Assembly (NCBI GenBank): GCA_017541145.1
Contig: JAFXZT010000154.1
Coordinates: forward strand, 1 to 64,000
Origin: Bacteroidales bacterium
GTDB taxonomy: Bacteria; Bacteroidota; Bacteroidia; Bacteroidales; UBA3824
Length of the DNA: 64,000 nucleotides
Direction of reading: 5' to 3'
The position numbers were made by a program, and so were the translations under genes. A model generated the notes under the pieces. It was not told the origin of the DNA, searched no databases, and saw only the letters and a program-made list of their open reading frames with translations. Within the stretch, counting starts at the first letter, position 1. Each line of letters begins with the position of its first letter. Of the stretch, positions 1-7,028 are shown piece after piece.

Positions 1-858
1 GAATTTGGCTGATATTTTGTGTAGTTTTTGCGCTACTTTTTCGCCGATTCTGTAATTATTTTCGGGAGTCATACCCTTGAATTTCGCACCTTCGGAAATT
101 ACAACGGTTGAAAATTTTCCCGGATTTTTTGCGCGGTCTATTACCATAAGTTCAGCAAGTTGCGGGATATTAAATTCCGATTCGGGAATTACACAACGGT
201 TTGCTACTCCGGCAATTGTCGGCAGCATCGCTGTAAATCCTGCTGAGCGTCCGAAAACTTCTATCACCAAAAATCTTTCATGACTTCCGGCTGACATGCT
301 CAGTGTAAGTATCATGCTGATTATTCGTGTGATACATGTACTAAATCCGATACAATAATCTGTTCCTGAAACATCGCCGTCCATGGTTTTGGGAATTGCA
401 ATTATTTTTATGCCTTCCTTGTGTAACCGTAACGAATATTTCAGTGTGTCGTTTCCGCCAATTACAACTAAATAATTCAACTGTAAGTATTCTATATTTT
501 TTATAATTTCCGGCGTTACATCGTTCTGACTTTCAGAATATTTGTCTTTCAGATGGTCGGGGACATCTTCTTGCAGAAGTTTTTCCGGATTGGTTCGTGA
601 CGAATGCAAAAACCACTCTTCTGTGATACTTGTTGCAATTTGAAATATCGGCGGAAACTCCTCGTAACAATCTGAATTGTCAGCGTTTTTGTTTCTGACC
701 ATTTCCACAAGTCCCGCATATCCGCGTTTTATTCCGATTACCTTGAACCCTTCGTTGTTCGCCCGTTTTACAATGCCTCCAATTGCCGGATTTAGTCCGG
801 GCACATCTCCTCCGCCGGTAAGAATACCTATAATTTTTTTCTGCTTTGTTGGAATCAT
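1..858 (-). CDS. 6-phosphofructokinase (PfkA family), 3' end outside the window
   Basis: Phosphorylates fructose 6-phosphate to the 1,6-bisphosphate in glycolysis. Reading the minus strand from the ATG at 858, 286 codons stay open to the window edge, so the C-terminus is missing. Visible motifs are the phosphoryl-donor loop TGGGDVPGLN (residues 14-23), IGGNDT (133-138), PKTMDGD (156-162) and EVFGRSAG further on. In the GGNDT motif the position equivalent to E. coli Gly104 is Asp, and PKTMD has Lys at the position equivalent to Gly124. In this family Asp plus Lys is the pyrophosphate-using combination, so the donor may be PPi rather than ATP; that is inference. The family is certain, the donor is not. 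Confidence 0.9.
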   Translation of the reverse strand, partial: MIPTKQKKIIGILTGGGDVPGLNPAIGGIVKRANNEGFKVIGIKRGYAGLVEMVRNKNADNSDCYEEFPPIFQIATSITEEWFLHSSRTNPEKLLQEDVPDHLKDKYSESQNDVTPEIIKNIEYLQLNYLVVIGGNDTLKYSLRLHKEGIKIIAIPKTMDGDVSGTDYCIGFSTCITRIISMILTLSMSAGSHERFLVIEVFGRSAGFTAMLPTIAGVANRCVIPESEFNIPQLAELMVIDRAKNPGKFSTVVISEGAKFKGMTPENNYRIGEKVAQKLHKISAKF

Positions 859-939
859 TTAATTTTTACATTTTGACTTTTTTCGACGTTTTAAAATTAT
901 ACAAATTTAGCGGATTATTAAAATTTATTTTTATAAAAA

Positions 940-2130
940 TTATGCTTCGTCCAATGTTTTGGTTATCAGACTTATAGCTTCCAAAATTTCGTCCTTGTTT
1001 ATTATCAGCGGCGGTGCAAATCTGAAACAATGGTCTTTGAAAATGAACAAGTCCGCTAAAATTCCGTTTTCCAAAAACTTGTGTAAAAGGTCCATCATAT
1101 TTATTTTGTGGTCAACTTCTATTCCGATAAACAATCCGATGCCCCAAGTTTTTATTACTTTCGGGTGATTTTTGATATGTTCTTCAAAAAATTTTCCTTT
1201 TTCAGTGGCTTGTTCCGCAAGTTTTTCATCAATAATTGTGTTGAGACTTGCCAAAGCTGCTGCTGCACAAACCGGATGACCGCCAAATGTTGTGATATGT
1301 CCGAGCGGAGGATTGCAGAAACTTTGCATTATTTTTTGGTCAGAAACAAAAGCTCCGATTGGCATTCCGCCGCCCAATCCTTTAGCAAATGTCACAATAT
1401 CAGGTGTTACATCAAAATTTTCAAAACCGAACATCTTACCTGTACGACCAAAACCCATTTGAACTTCGTCGAATATTAAAAGTGCGCCGGTTTCGCTGCA
1501 ACGTTTTCTCAATGCTTTAACCCATTCATAATCAGGAATATTGAGCCCGCCTTCGCTTTGAATTACCTCGGTAATTACGCACGCAGTTTTTTCAGTAATC
1601 TTTTCAAGATCGCTCATCTTGTTGAAATTCAGTCTCTTTACGCCCGGCAACAGCGGTTTGTATGCCTTGTTGTAAAAATCAGAACCCCAAAGCGACATCG
1701 CACCGATTGTACTGCCGTGATAAGCATTTTTAAATGAGATAATTTCTTTGCGTCCAGTGTAATGTTTTGCGAGTTTTAGTGCGCCGTCGGTGGCTTCAGA
1801 ACCTGAGTTAACAAAAAATACATTGTTGAGATTCTGCGGTAAAATATCTGTAAGTCGCTTTGCCAATTGCACTTGCGGGGCTTGAATCATCTCGCCGTAA
1901 ACCATCAGGTGCATATAACTTTCGCATTGTTCTTTTATCGCTTTTACAACATTCGGGTGACAGTGTCCTACATTTGAAACCGAAACTCCGGAAACGGTGT
2001 CTATAATTTTTTTTCCGTCGGGTCTGTACATATAAATGCCTTCTGCTTTTACAATTTCTTCCATCAACGGTTTGTAAGAAGTTTGCGCTACGCATCGCGT
2101 AAACAACTGTCTGTTAGTTTCCAACATCAT
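940..2130 (-). CDS. class III PLP-dependent aminotransferase (acetylornithine/ornithine aminotransferase-like)
   Basis: Fold-type I transaminase of the ornithine/acetylornithine/4-aminobutyrate group; acceptor and donor cannot be read from sequence. The 396 residues match family length. NSGSEATDGALKLA (108-121) is the cofactor phosphate region, AYHGST (136-141) follows, FDEVQMGFGRTG (220-231) carries the Asp that pairs with the pyridine nitrogen, and FAKGLGGG holds the Schiff-base lysine at about K250. The protein opens with two Met codons, so the start is uncertain by one residue. It follows the TrmH gene on the same strand after 14 bases and is probably cotranscribed with it. No arginine biosynthesis genes lie nearby, so I do not assign argD. 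Confidence 0.88.
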   Translation of the reverse strand: MMLETNRQLFTRCVAQTSYKPLMEEIVKAEGIYMYRPDGKKIIDTVSGVSVSNVGHCHPNVVKAIKEQCESYMHLMVYGEMIQAPQVQLAKRLTDILPQNLNNVFFVNSGSEATDGALKLAKHYTGRKEIISFKNAYHGSTIGAMSLWGSDFYNKAYKPLLPGVKRLNFNKMSDLEKITEKTACVITEVIQSEGGLNIPDYEWVKALRKRCSETGALLIFDEVQMGFGRTGKMFGFENFDVTPDIVTFAKGLGGGMPIGAFVSDQKIMQSFCNPPLGHITTFGGHPVCAAAALASLNTIIDEKLAEQATEKGKFFEEHIKNHPKVIKTWGIGLFIGIEVDHKINMMDLLHKFLENGILADLFIFKDHCFRFAPPLIINKDEILEAISLITKTLDEA

Positions 2131-2144
2131 GATTTTTACTATTT

Positions 2145-2822
2145 TTATTTGGTTGAAAAATATCTGTCTAAAATTTTACCGCTTTCACGAATACTTTTTT
2201 TCATCCAATCAAAAAGTATCTCGTAATGTTCCTCTTCTGAAAGATGATAATTGATATTACTGTCTTTTTTCATCTTTTGTTGCAGATTAAAAAGTGTTAG
2301 CGCACACGACACCGAAATATTGAAACTTTCGGTAAAACCGCACATCGGAATCGTGATAAATTCGTCACTCATTTCAATAGCTTCTTTGCTAAGTCCGTGT
2401 TTTTCAGTTCCGAACATAATTGCGCATTTACCTTTTGAAATATCAAAATCGTCCAACATCTGTCCGTGTTCGTGAGGCGTGGTTGCAACAATTCTGTATC
2501 CGCGATTTTTCAAAGTAGTGATAGCCTCAATCGTGTTATTATCTTTCTGATTGAATCTTTCGATATCAATCCATTTGGTGGAACCCATGCAAATATCGCG
2601 ATGTACAACAAATTCGTGATTATTTTCAATAACGCAAAGTTGTTGAAAACCAAGACATTCGCAAGTTCTTATTACTGCATTAGCATTTTGAGCCTGATTG
2701 ATATTTTCCAAAACCGGTACAATATACTTAGTTCTTTCGCCCAAAACTTTAAGCATCTGATTATAACGCTCTTGCAGCATAAAAGTAGAAAGATATTCTG
2801 TAAGTTCTTTAGTATTTTCCAA
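2145..2822 (-). CDS. trmH: SpoU-family tRNA/rRNA 2'-O-methyltransferase (TrmH-like)
   Basis: SAM-dependent ribose 2'-O-methyltransferase with the SPOUT trefoil-knot fold, most like TrmH, which modifies G18 in the tRNA D-loop. At 225 residues it has the TrmH length. Motif 1 is in the N-terminal part (ENINQAQNANAVIRTCE, with the conserved Asn and Arg), motif 2 is IMFGTEKHGLS, and motif 3 is IPMCGFTESFNISVSCAL, which contributes to the SAM-binding knot. The Met at 2822 gives the complete domain; longer readings in another frame are shadows. It is the first gene of a likely two-gene unit with the aminotransferase. The rRNA-modifying relatives are the main alternative. Confidence 0.88.
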   Translation of the reverse strand: MENTKELTEYLSTFMLQERYNQMLKVLGERTKYIVPVLENINQAQNANAVIRTCECLGFQQLCVIENNHEFVVHRDICMGSTKWIDIERFNQKDNNTIEAITTLKNRGYRIVATTPHEHGQMLDDFDISKGKCAIMFGTEKHGLSKEAIEMSDEFITIPMCGFTESFNISVSCALTLFNLQQKMKKDSNINYHLSEEEHYEILFDWMKKSIRESGKILDRYFSTK

Positions 2823-2856
2823 TTTAAAATTCGTTTTTTTACAAAAAATGTCAACA

Positions 2857-2890
2857 CAAAATTACTAATAAAATACGAAAAACAGACAAA
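2857..2890 (-). promoter_or_regulatory. possible promoter for the TrmH-aminotransferase unit
   Basis: Read on the minus strand there is TTTG (complement of 2887-2890) and TAATTTTG (2857-2864), separated by 22 bases. The -7 element fits the Bacteroidota consensus TAnnTTTG, but the spacer is 2-3 bases longer than usual. Confidence 0.35.
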
Positions 2891-2998
2891 ACCATCTTAA
2901 AAAATCATAAACACTATTTTTAATCAAAATTTTCTTTATTTTTAAATAATTGAAAATCAGTTAAAAGAAAAATATTTTGAAAAAAACTGAAAAAATAT

Positions 2999-3029
2999 TT
3001 TGGAGAATTGAAAATTAGCTCTACCTTTG
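2999..3029 (+). promoter_or_regulatory. Bacteroidota-type promoter for the tRNA cluster
   Basis: TTTG at 2999-3002, a 19-base spacer, then TACCTTTG at 3022-3029. This matches the -33/-7 consensus of the Bacteroidota housekeeping sigma factor. The first tRNA begins 67 bases downstream. Confidence 0.7.
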
Positions 3030-3096
3030 CAACGTCAAAAACGAAAAACACTAACGTTGATGACGAAGTTCTTAGAAATAAGTTAAAAGAATTTTT

Positions 3097-3181
3097 GGAG
3101 AGTTGGCAGAGTGGTCGATTGCGACGGTCTTGAAAACCGCTGAGGGTAACACCTCCGGGGGTTCGAATCCCTCATTCTCCG
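3097..3181 (+). tRNA. tRNA-Ser (anticodon TGA), copy 1
   Basis: An 85-nt class II tRNA with a long variable arm. The acceptor stem pairs GGAGAGT with ATTCTCC. The anticodon loop CTTGAAA gives TGA, and the T arm contains GGTTCGAATCC. CCA is not encoded. A practically identical copy lies at 3328. Confidence 0.95.
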
Positions 3182-3200
3182 CAAGTTTTTTTTCAAAGTT

Positions 3201-3275
3201 CGGGGCATAGCGCAGTCCGGTTAGCGTATCTGCTTTGGGAGCAGAGGGTCGCAGGTTCGAATCCTGCTGCCCCGA
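3201..3275 (+). tRNA. tRNA-Pro (anticodon TGG), copy 1
   Basis: A 75-nt tRNA. The acceptor arm CGGGGCA pairs with TGCCCCG. The anticodon stem TCTGC/GCAGA encloses loop TTTGGGA, giving anticodon TGG. CCA is not encoded. It starts 19 bases after tRNA-Ser copy 1. Confidence 0.95.
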
Positions 3276-3327
3276 CAATCAATTATTTAACTTATTGAGA
3301 CATAATTAGCCTACGAGTTAGGTTTTT

Positions 3328-3412
3328 GGAGAGTTGGCAGAGTGGTCGATTGCGACGGTCTTGAAAACCGCTGAGGGTAACACCTCCGGGGGTTCGAATC
3401 CCTCATTCTCCG
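3328..3412 (+). tRNA. tRNA-Ser (anticodon TGA), copy 2
   Basis: Identical in sequence to the tRNA-Ser at 3097-3181 as far as I can read, again preceded by a short T-run. Second half of a tandem Ser-Pro duplication. Confidence 0.95.
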
Positions 3413-3434
3413 CTTTTTTTGATTGAAGTTTTCA

Positions 3435-3509
3435 CGGGGCATAGCGCAGTCCGGTTAGCGTATCTGCTTTGGGAGCAGAGGGTCGCAGGTTCGAATCCTG
3501 CTGCCCCGA
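3435..3509 (+). tRNA. tRNA-Pro (anticodon TGG), copy 2
   Basis: Identical to the tRNA-Pro at 3201-3275. The spacer from its tRNA-Ser is 22 bases here against 19 in the first pair, so the spacers have diverged while the tRNAs have not. Confidence 0.95.
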
Positions 3510-3560
3510 CAATCATTCATAGTTTTTTTATTTGGTAATTAGATAATTTTTTTATTTGGT

Positions 3561-3584
3561 AGCCTTTTCAGAAAGGCTTTTTTT
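3561..3584 (+). terminator. intrinsic terminator of the tRNA cluster
   Basis: AGCCTTT, loop TCAG, AAAGGCT (3561-3578), followed directly by a run of six T. The rest of 3585-3815 is AT-rich and shows nothing I can name. Confidence 0.85.
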
Positions 3585-3815
3585 GTGTCTGTACCTAAAA
3601 ATGACAATTATATTTTATTTTCTGTTGATTTAATTTGATATTTAATCGTATTATCTTGATGCTTTTTGGCGATGCTCACTTATTCTTTTACGTTGATTTA
3701 CAATTTTTTTGCAAGCCAGTTGTTTTTATTAGGTGATAAAAATTACTTGCTTTTACCCCGTTTTTTTCATTTTAATATCTCAATTTCGTTGTAAAAATAA
3801 AGTGTGTTTTCGATT

Positions 3816-4610
3816 TTATTTCAATCTTTTTTGATTGTTTTTATCGAAATTGTCCAAAAATGATTGCATGTCTTTATACTTGTATTTTATTTGTTCTGAG
3901 CCGATTAGAGCAGCTTCGCGGATGCCGCCTTTGGTGCGTCCGCCCGGAATCCATGAGCCGTCGTAAGCTCCGTTTTCGTTTCCCGATGGCAATGAATATT
4001 TAAAGCGTTTGTCTTTTTTGCTGATTTTTACATAATATATCTCTTTGTTTGACAGATAGTTGCTGTCAACTCCCAACGACAATCTGTCGTTTAGGATGTT
4101 TAGATTTTTTTCTGACTTTTGGTAATCTGTAATTATGTTGTCCATGTCAGAGGCAAGTCCTACAAATTTTCGTGGTGGCCAATTTGAATATTTTTCGTTG
4201 TTGACAGTCCATTCTTTTAATGCTACAAATCCGCAGCCTTCCCGTTTGAAATTTCTTAAAAATTTTCTACAATATGATTTTTTCAAGTATTCTTTTTGTT
4301 CGTAACGTTGACCTTTGGGCGGTAGTATCAACGAATCGTTTTGAAATCGGAATGCTTCTTTGTTTTTACGTGTGTAATATACAATCCTTTGTCCGTCGTC
4401 AACTACATTTACTGCCTTGTCTGACAGATATTTAACTGTATTTATGATATATTCTTCCGAAACTTTTGATAAGTATGAATTAGGATTGTTGGGATCGCTT
4501 TTAGTGTTGTTTCCGTTTAAATTTTTGTCGGCAAATTCGTTGAATGTTGAGCATGAATTTAGCAAAAATGCTAATATTGAGATAATTAGTATATTTTTTC
4601 TAGATGCCAT
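3816..4610 (-). CDS. predicted lipoprotein of unknown function
   Basis: 264 residues beginning with a type II signal peptide: a basic N-terminus, a hydrophobic stretch and the lipobox LLNSC at about residues 16-20, so the mature protein should be lipid-anchored. I do not recognise a domain. The N-terminal third after the Cys is rich in Asn and Lys (linker-like), and the rest is charged and soluble. Near the C-terminus is a Gly-rich segment, GSWIPGGRTKGGIREAAL, which looks like a structured functional loop. It is a single gene on the minus strand with no operon partner. Function is left open. Confidence 0.7.
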   Translation of the reverse strand: MASRKNILIISILAFLLNSCSTFNEFADKNLNGNNTKSDPNNPNSYLSKVSEEYIINTVKYLSDKAVNVVDDGQRIVYYTRKNKEAFRFQNDSLILPPKGQRYEQKEYLKKSYCRKFLRNFKREGCGFVALKEWTVNNEKYSNWPPRKFVGLASDMDNIITDYQKSEKNLNILNDRLSLGVDSNYLSNKEIYYVKISKKDKRFKYSLPSGNENGAYDGSWIPGGRTKGGIREAALIGSEQIKYKYKDMQSFLDNFDKNNQKRLK

Positions 4611-5078
4611 TTTTTATGATTTAATTAGGTTAAGTGTTTCTTCCTTTCAATTTTGTATCAAACATAATGCCTATTTTTTATTTTAGACATCATACATGTA
4701 AAAGTGCAAAAAAATATTCTACTAACAAATCAATTGATTAGTAGTCGAAAGAATATTAATAAAAAAAGTTCAAAACGGATTTTTGGTGACTTTACATCTT
4801 TTCTTTTGATTTTTCTTGATTGTTGTAAAAATGTTCAATAAAATAATTTCTGTAATTCTTTATCTTACTGTTTTATATTTGTTTGTTAACATATTTTATA
4901 ATTGTTTGCGTAAAAAATACACAAGAAAATTTGGTGCTTTCAGAAAAGTATTCTACTTTTGCTGTGTAAATAATACGCAAGTAGATTTACATGATTACTG
5001 TTAAAAAAAATTACTTAACCGATTGAAAAGGCAATCGAAATTATTTGTACATTTGTAAAATTAAAAAATCAGAAAAAA
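4611..5078. other. 468-base intergenic region without a convincing gene
   Basis: AT-rich. It contains an imperfect dyad at 4719-4744 (CTACTAA, 12 bases, TTAGTAG, with AATCAATTGATT at its centre). A 62-codon reading frame at 4816-5004 has a hydrophobic start but no homology I recognise and no credible start context, so I do not call it. A possible promoter for the NAD genes lies at its right end. Confidence 0.5.
5023..5055 (+). promoter_or_regulatory. probable promoter of pncA-pncB
   Basis: TACATTTG at 5048-5055 fits the Bacteroidota -7 element. The nearest TTG upstream (5023-5025) is 22 bases away, slightly too far for the ideal spacing. The start codon is 24 bases downstream of the -7 element. 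Confidence 0.45.
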
Positions 5079-5669
5079 ATGGAATTTCCTACAAAATACT
5101 TAATCATTGTAGACCCGCAAAACGATTTTATTGAAGGCGGATCTTTGGCTGTGGATGGTGCTAAAAAAGCGATGGAAAGATTGTCGTTTTTTGTTAGCCA
5201 AAATGCCAGATATTACGAGAAAATTTTTGTTACACAAGATTTTCATCCGGAGAATCATTGCAGTTTTACAGAAAATGGTGGTACATGGCCAAAACACTGT
5301 GTAGCAAATACTAACGGTGCTGACATCTTTCCGAAACTCAAGGAAGTGCTTGCAGATAAGGAAAATGTGGTTTACACTCTGAAGGGAAAGGATGTTGATG
5401 TGGATCAATACAGTATTTTCTCTTTGAAAGATGGAGATGTTACCAACAAATACGGTAAAGAGATGTTGGAAGAATTGCAAAAAAATCCTACATTTCATAT
5501 TGATATTTGCGGTATTGCCGGCGATGTTTGCGTTTTGAATACAGCAAACGATTTGGTGCAACTTATTGGTGCTGACCGTCTTTATATTTTGGAGATGTTT
5601 ACAGCAAGTCTTGATGGTGGTGCAAAACTCAGAGATTTTGCCGAAAAAAATAGTATTGACTTAATTTGA
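5079..5669 (+). CDS. pncA: nicotinamidase (isochorismatase family)
   Basis: Hydrolyses nicotinamide to nicotinate and ammonia, the first step of the deamidating NAD salvage route. The 196 residues form one isochorismatase-fold domain. The catalytic triad is visible: D12 in VDPQNDF, a lysine in LKGK (K102 or K104) and nucleophile C151 in GIAGDVCV. Metal ligands D54, H56 and H60 lie in TQDFHPENH, which separates nicotinamidases from plain isochorismatases. The next gene, nicotinate phosphoribosyltransferase, starts 6 bases after the stop and uses the product of this enzyme, so the two surely form an operon. Confidence 0.95.
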   Translation: MEFPTKYLIIVDPQNDFIEGGSLAVDGAKKAMERLSFFVSQNARYYEKIFVTQDFHPENHCSFTENGGTWPKHCVANTNGADIFPKLKEVLADKENVVYTLKGKDVDVDQYSIFSLKDGDVTNKYGKEMLEELQKNPTFHIDICGIAGDVCVLNTANDLVQLIGADRLYILEMFTASLDGGAKLRDFAEKNSIDLI

Positions 5670-5675
5670 TGCATT

Positions 5676-6884
5676 ATGGAGCAAATTATTAAACATTTCA
5701 CTGACAATGATTTATATACATTTACTTGTATGTATTACATTATTCAGACTTATCCGCGTGCCGAAGTTCAGTATACATTTTACGACCGCAACAACACTGT
5801 TTATCCCGACGGTTTCGCTGATCTTTTGCGCGAGCAGATGGAATATATGAAGGATGTTACAATTACGGAAGACGAAATTCAATACATGCTTAGCAAATGT
5901 TATTACCTTCCAAAATGGTTTATTGACGTATTTTTGCGTGGTTTCCGTTTCAATCCTAACGAGTTGGAAATCTCGCAAGATGCTGAAAATCATTTGCATG
6001 TAACAGTAAAAGGTAAATGGTATTCCGCAATTATTTGGGAAATGCCGATTTTGAGTTGCGTGAGCGAATTGATGCATATTTTAAACGGCGATTCCAAAAA
6101 ATATGACCTTGAAACGGAGCGTCAACGTGTAAGAGAAAAAACAGAATATATCTTTGGTAACGGTCTGGTTTTGGGCGACATGGGAACTCGCAGACGTTTT
6201 TCTTTTAATCATCATAAGATGGTTTTGGAAGAAATGAAAAATGTTTACGAATCGAAAAAATGGCCCGGATTTTTCACCGGAACTTCCAATGTTTGGTTTG
6301 CAAAAGAATTGAATCTCAATGCGTTGGGAACAATGAGCCATCAAATTATTTCGTTTGAGGAAACTGTTTCATCGGTTTTTGAAGTCAACCATTCTGTAAT
6401 GGAAAAATGGGCGGAAGTTTACAACGGTGATTTGGGACTTTACCTTTATGATTGTTTTGGAGACCATGTATTTTTCAACAATTTTTCCAAGAAAATGGCG
6501 ATGCTTTTCTCCGGTTTGCGTGTAGATTCAGGCAACGAGGAAGAACAAATCGACAAGATTGTTGCTAAGTACAAAGATTTGGGAATCAATCCGTTGAACA
6601 AGCAAGTAATTTTCTCAAACGGTTTGAGCATCAAGCGTGCAATCGAGATTAAAGATTATTGTAAAGACAAAGTTCAAGCATCGTTTGGAGTCGGAACATT
6701 TTTGACATGCGATTTGGGAAGCGACAACGAATCAATTCGTCCGATGAATATCGTTGTAAAACTTACCGGTGCAAGAATTACCGAAACTCGCGAGTGGCAC
6801 GATTGCGTAAAATTGTCTTGCGATAAGGGCAAAACTTTGGGAAATTCTGCCAAATGTTCTTATTTACAGAGTGTTATTGGCTAA
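5676..6884 (+). CDS. pncB: nicotinate phosphoribosyltransferase
   Basis: Converts nicotinate and PRPP to nicotinate mononucleotide with ATP hydrolysis, the second step of the salvage route begun by the preceding nicotinamidase. Its 402 residues match PncB length. The N-terminal FTDNDLYTFTCMY is typical of the family, the NGLVLGDMGTRRRFSF region binds substrate, and GTMSHQ contains the histidine (about H222) that is phosphorylated in the family. ISFEE follows. A terminator lies 30 bases after the stop. A de novo partner, nadC, is about 50 kb away in the same window. Confidence 0.95.
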   Translation: MEQIIKHFTDNDLYTFTCMYYIIQTYPRAEVQYTFYDRNNTVYPDGFADLLREQMEYMKDVTITEDEIQYMLSKCYYLPKWFIDVFLRGFRFNPNELEISQDAENHLHVTVKGKWYSAIIWEMPILSCVSELMHILNGDSKKYDLETERQRVREKTEYIFGNGLVLGDMGTRRRFSFNHHKMVLEEMKNVYESKKWPGFFTGTSNVWFAKELNLNALGTMSHQIISFEETVSSVFEVNHSVMEKWAEVYNGDLGLYLYDCFGDHVFFNNFSKKMAMLFSGLRVDSGNEEEQIDKIVAKYKDLGINPLNKQVIFSNGLSIKRAIEIKDYCKDKVQASFGVGTFLTCDLGSDNESIRPMNIVVKLTGARITETREWHDCVKLSCDKGKTLGNSAKCSYLQSVIG

Positions 6885-6913
6885 AAATTTTATACATTCA
6901 CACAAGTTCATTG

Positions 6914-6957
6914 AATCAGTTGTCTCAAATTTCGGTTTGGGCAGCTGATTTTTTTTG
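6914..6957 (+). terminator. intrinsic terminator after pncB
   Basis: AATCAG...TCTCAAA pairs with TTTGGGCAGCTGATT (6914-6950) with one bulge, followed by a run of eight T. Confidence 0.75.
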
Positions 6958-7028
6958 TAATAAAATGAAGTGGAATCTTTTCCGATTTCAAAAAAAAATC
7001 CTAATTTTAAAACAAAAATTTAATTGTT

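Larger units (their letters stand above)
3092..3514 (+). repeat. tandem duplication of a tRNA-Ser/tRNA-Pro unit
   Basis: Two units (about 3092-3280 and 3323-3514) have the same gene order. Short identical flanks remain (TTTTTGGAGAG before each Ser, GACAATCA after each Pro). Different spacers indicate an old duplication in which only the tRNAs are kept identical. Confidence 0.85.

Noticed and set aside
3072..3278. 68-codon minus-strand reading frame containing QQDSNLRPSAPKADTLTGLRYAP
   Set aside because: It is the antisense translation of the tRNA-Ser/tRNA-Pro genes. This peptide is a well-known false protein in databases.
4816..5004. 62-codon plus-strand reading frame with a hydrophobic N-terminus
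   Set aside because: AT-rich intergenic sequence, no family resemblance, no credible promoter or conserved context; only the low-complexity hydrophobic start looks protein-like.
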